Origin: Candidatus Pseudomonas phytovorans
GTDB lineage: Bacteria; Pseudomonadota; Gammaproteobacteria; Pseudomonadales; Pseudomonadaceae
Length of the DNA: 64,000 nucleotides
Assembly: GCA_029202525.1 (NCBI GenBank)
Contig: CP119325.1
Location: 124,001 to 188,000, forward strand
Direction: 5' to 3'
The position numbers were made by a program, and so were the translations under genes. Every line of letters starts with the position of its first letter. Within the stretch, counting starts at the first letter, position 1. The notes under the pieces are model-generated. The model made no database searches. It had not been told where the DNA came from and worked only from the letters and a program-made list of their open reading frames with translations. Of this stretch, positions 42,746 to 50,225 are shown piece by piece.

Positions 42746-43276
42746 TTACAACGGCTTTGTAACGAACAGGCCATCTTCGTGGCCTTCTTCCGACCCGCCG
42801 TAGACCTGTTCGGCCACGGTGCGGATCGAGCTGCCGCGGGCAGCGAGAATCTGGTCCATCGCGCCGGCGAACCAGCCGGTGAACATGTAGTCGACCTTGC
42901 GGCCAACCTTGCCGTACACGTACACGAAGGCGGAATGCTTGAGCTTGACGCTGCAGGTGCCTTTGTCCAGGTCGATGTCCTGGATTTCGAACAGGCCCCA
43001 GCCACGCTGGGACAGGCGCTTCATGTAGTGCTCGAACACCGCCACGCCTTCCAGGCCATGGCACTCGGCTTCTTTTTCACACCAGTGCCAGGCGGACTTG
43101 TAGCCGGCCTTGTAGAGGATCTCGGCATAGGCGTCGGCGCCCAGCACTTCCTCGATGCCAATGTGGTTGTTGACGAAGAAATGGCGCGGCACATACAGCA
43201 TCGGCAAGGCGTCGCTGGTCCAGACACCGGTCTCGCTGTCGACTTCGATTGGCAATTGCGGGGCGATCTTGGCCAT
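42746..43276 (-). CDS. DUF5943-type conserved protein of the dgc operon
   Basis: The 176-residue soluble protein is always found next to dgcA in the pseudomonads I recall (PA5397-type). It has no signal peptide. Conserved-looking blocks are MLYVPRHFFVNNH, GYKSAWHWCEKEAECHGLEG and FVYVYGKVGRKVDYMFTGWFAGAMDQIL, which resemble V4R/4-vinyl-reductase-like small-molecule-binding folds. It may be a small accessory or ligand-binding protein for dimethylglycine oxidation. Function unknown. An A-rich stretch (AAATAAAAA) precedes its CTGGAG ribosome site. Confidence 0.8.
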   Translation of the reverse strand: MAKIAPQLPIEVDSETGVWTSDALPMLYVPRHFFVNNHIGIEEVLGADAYAEILYKAGYKSAWHWCEKEAECHGLEGVAVFEHYMKRLSQRGWGLFEIQDIDLDKGTCSVKLKHSAFVYVYGKVGRKVDYMFTGWFAGAMDQILAARGSSIRTVAEQVYGGSEEGHEDGLFVTKPL

Positions 43277-43353
43277 GGAAACTGAACTCCAGAAAAATTT
43301 TTATTTAGGTGCCCCGGCGTTGCTGGCAGGGGCTATCAGGCTTGGAGAGCGGC

Positions 43354-44331
43354 TTATTCGCCCCAGACGTCCTTGAGGACGTTGACCCAGTTCTCGCCCA
43401 TGATCTTGCGCACCACGCGCTCGGAATGGCCGCGCTTGAGCAAGGTTTCGGTGAGGTTGGGGAATTCGCCCACGGTGCGGATGCCCAGCGGGTTGATGAT
43501 CTTGCCGAAGCTGGTCAGGCGACGGGCATAGCCCTTGTCGTGGGTCAGGTACTCGAAGAAGTCCTGGCCGTGGCCCTGGGTGAAGTCGGTGCCGATACCG
43601 ATGGCGTCTTCACCAACGATGTTCATGGTGTATTCGATGGCTTCGGCGTAGTCGTCGATAGTCGAGTCGATGCCCTTGGCCAGGAACGGTGCGAACATGG
43701 TCACACCGACAAAGCCGCCGTGGTCGGCGATGAACTTCAGCTCTTCGTCCGACTTGTTGCGCGGGTGCTCTTTCAGGCCCGACGGCAGGCAGTGGGAGTA
43801 GCACACCGGTTTTTTCGATTCGAGGATGACTTCTTCGGAAGTCTTGGAGCCGACATGGGACAGGTCGCACATGATGCCGACGCGGTTCATTTCCGCCACG
43901 ATCTCGCGGCCGAAACCGGACAGGCCGCCGTCACGCTCGTAGCAACCGGTGCCCACCAGGTTCTGGGTGTTGTAGCACATCTGCACGATGCCCACGCCCA
44001 GCTGCTTGAACACATCGACGTAGGCAATCTGATCTTCAAAGGCATGGGCGTTCTGGAAGCCGAACAGGATGCCGGTCTTGCCCAGTTCCTTGGCCTTGCG
44101 GATGTCGGCGGTGGTGCGTACCGGCATGACCAGGTCGCTGTTGTCGCGGATGAGCTTCTGGCTGGCGGCGATCTGGTCGACCGTGGCCTTGAAGCCTTCC
44201 CAAACCGACACCGTGCAGTTGGCCGCAGTCAGCCCGCCTTTGCGCATGTCTTCGAACAGCTCGCGGTTCCATTTGGCAATGATCAGGCCGTCGATGACGA
44301 TGCTGTCGGCGTGAAGTTCGGCTGGGCTCAT
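43354..44331 (-). CDS. M19 membrane-dipeptidase-like protein lacking key zinc ligands
   Basis: The 325-residue protein has the amidohydrolase barrel of the M19 renal dipeptidase family: CDLSHVGSKTSEEVI, CYSHC, GIGTDFTQGHG. However the usual D-G-H-x-D metal motif near the N-terminus reads D14-G-L-I-I, and the bridging glutamate position (GxEGGHA in the family) reads GFQNAHA with Q93. A two-zinc dipeptidase site is therefore unlikely as normally built. It heads the dgc cluster on the same strand and probably serves betaine or methylglycine metabolism in an unknown way. ATG 44331 has AGGGGA 8 bp upstream. Confidence 0.82.
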   Translation of the reverse strand: MSPAELHADSIVIDGLIIAKWNRELFEDMRKGGLTAANCTVSVWEGFKATVDQIAASQKLIRDNSDLVMPVRTTADIRKAKELGKTGILFGFQNAHAFEDQIAYVDVFKQLGVGIVQMCYNTQNLVGTGCYERDGGLSGFGREIVAEMNRVGIMCDLSHVGSKTSEEVILESKKPVCYSHCLPSGLKEHPRNKSDEELKFIADHGGFVGVTMFAPFLAKGIDSTIDDYAEAIEYTMNIVGEDAIGIGTDFTQGHGQDFFEYLTHDKGYARRLTSFGKIINPLGIRTVGEFPNLTETLLKRGHSERVVRKIMGENWVNVLKDVWGE

Positions 44332-44376
44332 CAGGCTGTCCCCTTTTATTGAATGGTTGGCGCCAAACCTTGTGCC

Positions 44377-44416
44377 GGCGCTTTGGGGCCAGCATATGCC
44401 TGTGCCCAAAGGCGCC
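44377..44416. repeat. Inverted repeat upstream of the dgc cluster
   Basis: GGCGCTTTGGGG (44377-44388) and GCCCAAAGGCGCC (44404-44416) are complementary, and a third related GGCGCC-AAACC lies at 44359. The element lies 46-85 bp upstream of the dipeptidase-like gene and could be an operator or a leader hairpin. Confidence 0.4.
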
Positions 44417-44615
44417 CCGATGCAAAAACGACAGGGGGTTTGCCGAAAGCGTCAATGCGCGACAACACGGCCTCTGGCACGCTGGTTGGCGATGAGAGAC
44501 AGTCTCGATAACGACGTTTCTGGCTGGTTTATGAACATTTGGACAGGTAGCTACCGCCGCGCCTTCGTCTGAGCGAGAATCCCTGCGATTCGTCAGCCTG
44601 TTGAGGAGATAAGGG

Positions 44616-45017
44616 ATGAAATCATTGGCATGGCTGGTACTGCTGGCCGTTGTATCGGGCGCGCAGGCCGGCGAGGAAGAAAGCACCCCGTGCGACAACG
44701 TCGAGACCGACCAGCAGACTTACGCCTGCGCGGCTTACAACAAACAGACCGCCGAGCGCGAACTGAAAGCGGCGTATGACGACCTGATCCAGCGCATCCG
44801 CGATCAGTATGCCGACGAGGGTGACCAGGCCACCGCGTTGGTCGGGCGCATGGACGCGGCCGAGAAGCTGTGGACGCAGCTGCGCGATGCTGATTGCAAG
44901 GTCGAGACCTATGCCGAGAAGCCCGGCAGCAAAGCGTTCCAGGCGGCGTGGGATACCTGCGTGGCGCAGCGCAGTGATGACCGCTCGGAGTATTTGCAGA
45001 GCATTGGCCAGCAGTAA
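44616..45017 (+). CDS. LprI-family (DUF1311) exported protein
   Basis: The 133-residue protein has a signal peptide (MKSLAWLVLLAVVSGAQAGE) and a mature domain with four conserved cysteines: C26 (STPCDN), C37 (YACAAY), the cysteine of DADCKVET and that of WDTCVAQR. The helical spacing (LKAAYDDLIQRI, EKLWTQLRDADC) matches the lysozyme-inhibitor LprI N-terminal/DUF1311 family. It is probably periplasmic with two disulfides. No functional link to its neighbours is evident. Confidence 0.82.
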   Translation: MKSLAWLVLLAVVSGAQAGEEESTPCDNVETDQQTYACAAYNKQTAERELKAAYDDLIQRIRDQYADEGDQATALVGRMDAAEKLWTQLRDADCKVETYAEKPGSKAFQAAWDTCVAQRSDDRSEYLQSIGQQ

Positions 45018-45024
45018 ACCTGTA

Positions 45025-45122
45025 CCGGCCTCTTCGCGGGCGCGCCCGCTCCCACAGGGACCGCGCTGGTCGTGAGTAATGCGCAGTACCTGTGGGAGCG
45101 GGCGTGCCCGCGAAGAGGCCAG
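45025..45122. repeat. REP pair (GTGGGAGCGGG class)
   Basis: Facing REP copies (GTGGGAGCGGGCGTGCCCGC) fill the gap between the convergent LprI-family gene and cdhR. Confidence 0.9.
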
Positions 45123-45133
45123 CACAGGCAAAA

Positions 45134-46078
45134 CTACACAGCTCTGGCCAAACGATCCTCCCGCGGGCAACGCTGGTATCGGGCCCGATAACAGCGGGTA
45201 AAATACGAAGCCGATTCAAACCCGCACGCCACCCCCACCTCCAGCACACTCATGTCGGTCTGGCGCAACAACTGCCTGGCTTTATCCAGCCGCAGTCGCA
45301 AATAGAAGCCACTGGGCGTGTCCTCCAGATGCACACGAAACAACCGCTCCAGCTGCCGTCGGGTCACCTGTACCCCTTCGGCCAGCACCTGGGTATTAAG
45401 CGGCTGTTCGGTATTGCGCTCCATTTCGCCAATCACCTTCACCAGTTTCTTGTTGCTGATGCCATAACGGCTGGCGATCTGCATGCGCTGGTGGTCCTGT
45501 CGCTGGCGGATACGGCCAAGCACGAACTGCTCCGACACCTGCACCGCCAGCTCACTACCATGCGCCTGGGCAATCAGGTCAAGCATCAAGTCGATCGACG
45601 CCGTACCGCCAGCGCAGGTAATGCGCCGCCGGTCGATCTCGAACAGCTCCTGGGTGGCCTGCAGGCTCGGGTAGTTTTCCTTGAACGCCTCCAGTGCCTC
45701 CCAGTGCACGGTGGCGCGGTGGCCGTCGAGCAGGCCGGCCTGCGCCAATACCACCGCGCCGGTGTCGATGCCGCCCAGAATCACCCCTTCATGATCCAGC
45801 CGGCGTAACGCCTGCTGCAGCGCCGGACCAAAACAGGCCAGTGGTTCGAAACCGGCCACGATCAACAGAATGCCACAGGGCCCACCCGCCGCCAGCGCCG
45901 CATCGGCGTTCACCGACATGCCATTACTGGCCTGCACCGCGCCGCCATCCAGGCTCAGTACCTGCCAGCGGTACGACGGGCCTTTGAAGCGGTTGGCTAC
46001 CCGCAGCGGCTCCAGGGCACTGATGAAGCCCATGGCCGAGAACCCGGGCAACAGCAGGAAATGAATGATTTGCGGCAT
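45134..46078 (-). CDS. cdhR: Carnitine catabolism transcriptional activator (GlxA/AraC type)
   Basis: The 314-residue regulator has an N-terminal DJ-1/PfpI-like sensor domain (IIHFLLLPGFSAMGFISALEPLRVAN; GGIDTGAVVLAQAGLLDGHRATVHWE) and a C-terminal AraC helix-turn-helix pair (GVQVTRRQLERLFRVHL; SVLEVGVACGFESASYFTRCYRARY). It is divergent from caiX and matches CdhR, which activates carnitine catabolism in response to carnitine. ATG 46078 has GGAG 6 bp upstream; 51 extra upstream codons run through the promoter region and are rejected. Confidence 0.92.
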   Translation of the reverse strand: MPQIIHFLLLPGFSAMGFISALEPLRVANRFKGPSYRWQVLSLDGGAVQASNGMSVNADAALAAGGPCGILLIVAGFEPLACFGPALQQALRRLDHEGVILGGIDTGAVVLAQAGLLDGHRATVHWEALEAFKENYPSLQATQELFEIDRRRITCAGGTASIDLMLDLIAQAHGSELAVQVSEQFVLGRIRQRQDHQRMQIASRYGISNKKLVKVIGEMERNTEQPLNTQVLAEGVQVTRRQLERLFRVHLEDTPSGFYLRLRLDKARQLLRQTDMSVLEVGVACGFESASYFTRCYRARYQRCPREDRLARAV

Positions 46079-46098
46079 TGCATGCTCCACGGCAAAGG

Positions 46099-46134
46099 TG
46101 GTCGCCTCCGTGCAAGTGTTGGTCGCCAGGGTGC
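46099..46134 (+). promoter_or_regulatory. Candidate CdhR operator: 21-bp-spaced direct repeats
   Basis: TGGTCGCCTCCGTGC (46099-46113) and TGGTCGCCAGGGTGC (46120-46134) share TGGTCGCC-N3-GTGC and are exactly 21 bp apart, two helical turns, as for AraC-family sites. They lie between divergent cdhR and caiX. Confidence 0.55.
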
Positions 46135-46225
46135 GATTCCCCACCCTGCCGCCAGCGTAGCGTATCCACACGGTCCGCAGAGACCGCCCCCCAATAACAA
46201 TATGCACTGCCGATGGAGAGCCACC

Positions 46226-47170
46226 ATGCACAGCTTGATCCGCCGCAGCCTGTTGACCCTTGCCCTGAGCAGCCTCGCCTCTTCCCCGCTTTATGCCGCC
46301 GAGCCCGCGGCCTGCAAGAACGTCCGCCTGGGCGTGGTCAACTGGACCGACGTCATCGCCACCAGCGCCATGGCCCAGGTGCTACTCGACGGGCTGGGCT
46401 ACCAGACCAAACAGACCAGCGCCTCACAGCAGATCATCTTTGCCGGCATCCGCGACAAACGCCTGGACATGTTCCTCGGTTACTGGAACCCGATCATGAC
46501 CCAGACCATTACCCCGTTCGTCGACGGCAAACAGGTCAAGGTGCTCGACAAGCCCAGCCTGGAAGATGCCCGCGCCACACTGGCAGTGCCCAGGTACCTG
46601 GCTGACAAGGGTTTGAAGACCTTTGCCGACATCCACAAGTTCGAAAAGGAACTGGGCGGGAAAATCTACGGCATCGAGCCGGGCTCCGGCGCCAACACCC
46701 AAATCAAGGCAATGATCACCAAGAACCAGTTCGGCCTGGGCAAGTTCCAGCTGGTCGAGTCCAGCGAGGCCGGCATGCTCGCCGCCGTCGACCGTGCGGT
46801 ACGGCGCAAAGAGGCCGTGGTGTTCTTCGGTTGGGCGCCACACCCGATGAACGTGAACATCGACATGGCCTACCTGGGCGACAGCCAGGACGCCCTGGGG
46901 CCTGACGAAGGGCGTGCGACGGTATGGACTGTGACCGCGCCCGACTATGCCGAACGCTGCCCCAATGCCCACCGCCTGCTGGCCAACCTGAACTTCAGCG
47001 CCGAGGACGAGAGCCGCATGATGCAGCCGCTGCTCGATCACAAGGACGCGCTGGAGTCGGCCCGCCAGTGGCTCAAGGATCACCCCGAGGACAAGGCCCG
47101 CTGGCTTGAAGGTGTGACCACCTTCGATGGCAAGCCGGCTGCGGACAACCTCAAGCTCACCGCCAACTGA
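46226..47170 (+). CDS. caiX: Carnitine-binding periplasmic protein
   Basis: The 314-residue protein has a signal peptide (MHSLIRRSLLTLALSSLASS, cleaved near YAAEP) and an OpuAC-type glycine-betaine/choline-binding domain (VNWTDVIATSAMAQVLLDGLG; DMFLGYWNPIMTQTI; GIEPGSGANTQIKAMI). It is clearly related to CbcX at the other end of this window. CaiX is thought to deliver carnitine to the CbcWV permease. GGAG precedes ATG 46226; the leader contains CAATAACAATA, an A-rich motif of the Hfq/Crc kind. Confidence 0.92.
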   Translation: MHSLIRRSLLTLALSSLASSPLYAAEPAACKNVRLGVVNWTDVIATSAMAQVLLDGLGYQTKQTSASQQIIFAGIRDKRLDMFLGYWNPIMTQTITPFVDGKQVKVLDKPSLEDARATLAVPRYLADKGLKTFADIHKFEKELGGKIYGIEPGSGANTQIKAMITKNQFGLGKFQLVESSEAGMLAAVDRAVRRKEAVVFFGWAPHPMNVNIDMAYLGDSQDALGPDEGRATVWTVTAPDYAERCPNAHRLLANLNFSAEDESRMMQPLLDHKDALESARQWLKDHPEDKARWLEGVTTFDGKPAADNLKLTAN

Positions 47171-47172
47171 TC

Positions 47173-47267
47173 CGGCCCTATCGCGAGCAAGCTCGCTCCT
47201 ACAGGTTACGCGCACGCCAGGGGCCATCAGGTCCCCTGTAGGAGCGAGCTTGCTCGCGATAAAGCCC
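47173..47267. repeat. REP pair, third class (GTAGGAGCGAGC)
   Basis: Facing copies with core GTAGGAGCGAGCTTGCTCGC lie between caiX and cdhC. This is the only pair of this class in the window. Confidence 0.88.
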
Positions 47268-47290
47268 TGAAGACCACACAAGGAACAGCC

Positions 47291-48175
47291 ATGAACCACG
47301 ACGTCATCATCACCTGCGCCCTCACCGGTGCCGGCGACACTGCCTCCAAAAGCCACCTGGTCCCGGTCACGCCCAAACAAATCGCCGAAGCCGCCGTAGA
47401 AGCCGCCAAGGCCGGCGCCACCGTGGTCCACTGCCATGTCCGAGACCCGCAAACCGGCCGCTTCAGCCGTGACGTTGCGCTGTACCGCGAAGTCATGGAA
47501 CGCATCCGCGAAGCCGATGTGGACATCATCGTCAACCTTACTGCCGGCATGGGTGGCGACCTCGAAATAGGCCCGGGTGAAACGCCACTGGAGTTCGGCC
47601 CAGGCACCGACCTGATCGGCCCGCTGGAACGCCTGGCTCATGTCGAAGCGCTGCTGCCGGAAATCTGCACCCTCGACTGCGGCACGCTCAACTTCGGCGA
47701 CGGCAACTCGATCTACGTGTCCACCCCGGCGCAGTTGCGCGCCGGTGCCAAGCGCATCACCGAACTGGGGGTGAAGGCCGAGCTGGAAATCTTCGACACC
47801 GGTCACCTGTGGTTCGCCAAACAGATGATCAAGGAAGGCTTGCTCGAAGACCCGCTGTTCCAGCTGTGCCTGGGCATCCCATGGGGCGCGCCAGCCGACA
47901 CCACCACCATGAAAGCGATGGTCGATAACCTGCCGGCCAACGTGACCTGGGCCGGCTTCGGCATCGGCCGCATGCAGATGCCGATGGCGGCACAAGCGGT
48001 ACTGCTGGGCGGCAACGTGCGGGTAGGCCTTGAGGACAACCTGTACCTGGACAAGGGGGTGCTGGCCAGTAACGGCCAACTGGTCGAGCGTGCGGCAGAG
48101 ATCATTTCGCGTCTTGGTGCCCGTGTGCTGACGCCGGCGGAAGGCCGGGAAAAGATGAACCTCAAACGCCGCTGA
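47291..48175 (+). CDS. cdhC: 3-dehydrocarnitine cleavage enzyme (BKACE family)
   Basis: The 294-residue beta-keto acid cleavage enzyme transfers the acyl part of 3-dehydrocarnitine to CoA in exchange with acetyl-CoA, giving betainyl-CoA and acetoacetate. The metal-binding CHVRDPQTG motif and the barrel segments LTAGMGGDLEIGPGETPLEFG and GNVRVGLEDNLYLDKGVLASNGQLV (in part) are typical. It is the first gene of cdhC-cdhA-cdhB, which matches the carnitine operon order of P. aeruginosa as I recall it. The ribosome site is AAGGAA about 7 bp before the ATG. Confidence 0.9.
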   Translation: MNHDVIITCALTGAGDTASKSHLVPVTPKQIAEAAVEAAKAGATVVHCHVRDPQTGRFSRDVALYREVMERIREADVDIIVNLTAGMGGDLEIGPGETPLEFGPGTDLIGPLERLAHVEALLPEICTLDCGTLNFGDGNSIYVSTPAQLRAGAKRITELGVKAELEIFDTGHLWFAKQMIKEGLLEDPLFQLCLGIPWGAPADTTTMKAMVDNLPANVTWAGFGIGRMQMPMAAQAVLLGGNVRVGLEDNLYLDKGVLASNGQLVERAAEIISRLGARVLTPAEGREKMNLKRR

Positions 48176-48193
48176 TCTTTCCAGGAGCTCCAC

Positions 48194-49159
48194 ATGACCT
48201 TCATCACCGAAATCAAGACCTTTGCTGCCTTGGGTAGCGGCGTAATCGGCAGCGGCTGGGTAGCCCGTGCCTTGGCCCATGGCCTGGACGTGGTCGCCTG
48301 GGACCCGGCGCCGGGTGCAGAGCAAGCCCTGCGCAAGCGCATCGCCAACGCCTGGCCCGCCCTGGAGAAACAGGGCCTGGCAACCGGCGCAGCGCAAGAT
48401 CGCCTGAAGTTTGTCAGCACCATCGAGGAATGCGTGGGCGACGCCGACTTCATCCAGGAAAGCGCACCGGAACGCCTTGACCTCAAGCTCGACCTGCATG
48501 CCAAGATCAGCGCCGCAGCCAAGCCAGACGCGATCATCGGCAGCAGTACCTCAGGCCTGCTGCCCAGCGAGTTCTACGAATCATCCACTCACCCCGAGCG
48601 CTGTGTGGTCGGCCACCCGTTCAACCCGGTGTACCTGCTGCCACTGGTCGAGATCGTCGGCGGCAACCGCACCGCTCCCGAGGCCATCGAAGCCGCCAAG
48701 GCCATCTACACAGCACTGGGCATGCGCCCGCTTCACGTACGCAAGGAAGTGCCAGGCTTCATTGCTGACCGTCTACTCGAAGCGCTGTGGCGCGAAGCGT
48801 TGCACCTGGTCAACGACGGCGTTGCGACTACCGGCGAGATCGACGACGCCATCCGCTTTGGCGCCGGCCTGCGCTGGTCGTTCATGGGTACATTCCTCAC
48901 TTACACACTGGCCGGTGGCGATGCAGGCATGCGCCATTTCATGTCGCAGTTCGGCCCGGCGCTGAAACTGCCCTGGACCTACCTGCCAGCACCGGAGCTG
49001 ACCGACAAGCTGATCGACGATGTGGTGGACGGCACCTCTGAGCAGCTGGATGACCGTAGCATCGCCGCACTGGAACGCTATCGTGATGACACCCTGCTGG
49101 CAGTGCTTGAAGCCGTGAAGAGCAGCAAGGAAAAGCACGGCATGTCGTTCAGCGATTGA
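48194..49159 (+). CDS. cdhA: L-carnitine dehydrogenase
   Basis: The 321-residue enzyme oxidises L-carnitine to 3-dehydrocarnitine with NAD+. It belongs to the 3-hydroxyacyl-CoA dehydrogenase family: nucleotide-binding GSGVIGSGWVARALAHG with D36 or so at the strand end (VAWDP), and the catalytic histidine in GHPFNPVYLLPLVEIVGG. AGGAG precedes the ATG, 18 bp after cdhC. In the literature the gene is also called lcdH. Confidence 0.93.
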   Translation: MTFITEIKTFAALGSGVIGSGWVARALAHGLDVVAWDPAPGAEQALRKRIANAWPALEKQGLATGAAQDRLKFVSTIEECVGDADFIQESAPERLDLKLDLHAKISAAAKPDAIIGSSTSGLLPSEFYESSTHPERCVVGHPFNPVYLLPLVEIVGGNRTAPEAIEAAKAIYTALGMRPLHVRKEVPGFIADRLLEALWREALHLVNDGVATTGEIDDAIRFGAGLRWSFMGTFLTYTLAGGDAGMRHFMSQFGPALKLPWTYLPAPELTDKLIDDVVDGTSEQLDDRSIAALERYRDDTLLAVLEAVKSSKEKHGMSFSD

Positions 49160-49169
49160 GGAGGCCACG

Positions 49170-49646
49170 ATGCCCGCACTGATCACCTACCGCACCCCAG
49201 TCCAGGAGGACTGGGTCGACTACAACGGGCATCTGCGCGATGCCTTCTACCTGCTGATTTTCAGCTACGCCACCGATGCGCTGATGGAGCGCATTGGCCT
49301 GGATGCCGACAGCCGTGGGCAAAGCGGCAACTCACTGTTCACCCTGGAGGCGCACATCAACTACCTGCACGAAGTGAAGCTGGGTACTGAGGTATGGGTG
49401 CAGACGCAGATCATCGGTTTTGATCAAAAGCGCCTGCACGTCTACCACAGCCTGCACCGCAAGGGCTCCGACGAGGTATTGGCAGCCAGTGAGCAGATGC
49501 TGCTGCATGTGGACTTGGCAGGGCCGAAGTCGGCGCCGTTCAGTGTGCACAGTATCGAGTTGCTACAAGCGTTGGTGGAGCAGCAGCAAGATCTGCCCCC
49601 AGCCGGGTACCTGGGCCGGGTGATATCCCTGCCTGGAAAAAAATAA
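49170..49646 (+). CDS. cdhB: Betainyl-CoA thioesterase
   Basis: This 158-residue hot-dog-fold thioesterase should hydrolyse betainyl-CoA to glycine betaine, the last step from carnitine. The active region VDYNGHLRDAFYLLIFSYATD has asparagine at the position often occupied by the catalytic aspartate of 4HBT enzymes. GAGG stands 6 bp before the ATG, 10 bp after cdhA. The product feeds GbcAB. Confidence 0.9.
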   Translation: MPALITYRTPVQEDWVDYNGHLRDAFYLLIFSYATDALMERIGLDADSRGQSGNSLFTLEAHINYLHEVKLGTEVWVQTQIIGFDQKRLHVYHSLHRKGSDEVLAASEQMLLHVDLAGPKSAPFSVHSIELLQALVEQQQDLPPAGYLGRVISLPGKK

Positions 49647-49672
49647 CCCCGGAAAGCCGTGAGCATCCGGGG
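49647..49672 (+). terminator. Hairpin after cdhB
   Basis: CCCCGGA and TCCGGGG pair across a 12-nt loop directly after the cdhB stop. There is no T-run, so termination strength is uncertain. Confidence 0.5.
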
Positions 49673-49901
49673 CCAAGAGCGAGCAACATCCACTGTGCAT
49701 GAACGAGGGTGACCAAACCCTCCGTTGCGGGTAGATGGCCTGAGTGTGCGCACTTCCAGATCAGTCGATTTAGCCGTAAACGACCTGTTCTTAGCCAAAC
49801 CAGCCATGCCGCCATTCTGTTGTTGCGGGTATGTCGCAGGCGTCACAGAATCGGTCGTAAATCACAGCAGCACTCTCTTAGCGATAAAAGGGACAACAGC
49901 C

Positions 49902-50159
49902 ATGATGCATGCGGATTTGATTGATCAGGACGACCTGGCAGGCCACCTGCGCGCGCGCGGGTTCGAGATACCGGCCGGGGCCAGTGCCGAACAGGCCTGC
50001 GAGGCGGTGGTGCGGGGGCTGACCGAGCCCAATGCGCGGGCGCTGAAGGGGATGGTGGAGCAGATGTATACCGGTAGTGCCACGATCTTGCCGGCGGTGC
50101 GTCAGGCAATCGACAAACAGCTGCTGCCGGCGTTGGCGAGTTTCAGCAAACGCGCCTGA
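49902..50159 (+). CDS. Small conserved hypothetical protein
   Basis: From ATG 49902 (or 49905) the product has 85 residues, acidic at the N-terminus (DLIDQDDLAGHLRARG), helical throughout and basic at the end (FSKRA). No signal peptide, membrane helix or known motif was recognised. The frame is open further upstream to 49725, but that part is poorly protein-like. A weak AAGGGA lies 8 bp before the ATG. The 255-bp gap before it (49647-49901) holds the cdhB hairpin and probably its promoter. Confidence 0.6.
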   Translation: MMHADLIDQDDLAGHLRARGFEIPAGASAEQACEAVVRGLTEPNARALKGMVEQMYTGSATILPAVRQAIDKQLLPALASFSKRA

Positions 50160-50182
50160 AGCCAGGCCTTGTGCAGCCTGAC

Positions 50183-50218
50183 CCGGCCTCTTCGCGGGTT
50201 CACCCGCGAAGAGGCCGG
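50183..50218. terminator. Perfect 17-bp REP-like hairpin
   Basis: CCGGCCTCTTCGCGGGT pairs perfectly with its complement across two central bases. It uses the GGCCTCTTCGCGGG end of the REP class without the GTGGGAGC part, between two convergent genes, and may act as a two-way transcript end. Confidence 0.6.
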
Positions 50219-50225
50219 CACTGTC

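Noticed and set aside
49725..49901. Upstream extension of the 85-residue protein
   Set aside because: Poor protein character and no ribosome site; the ATG pair at 49902/49905 is more plausible.
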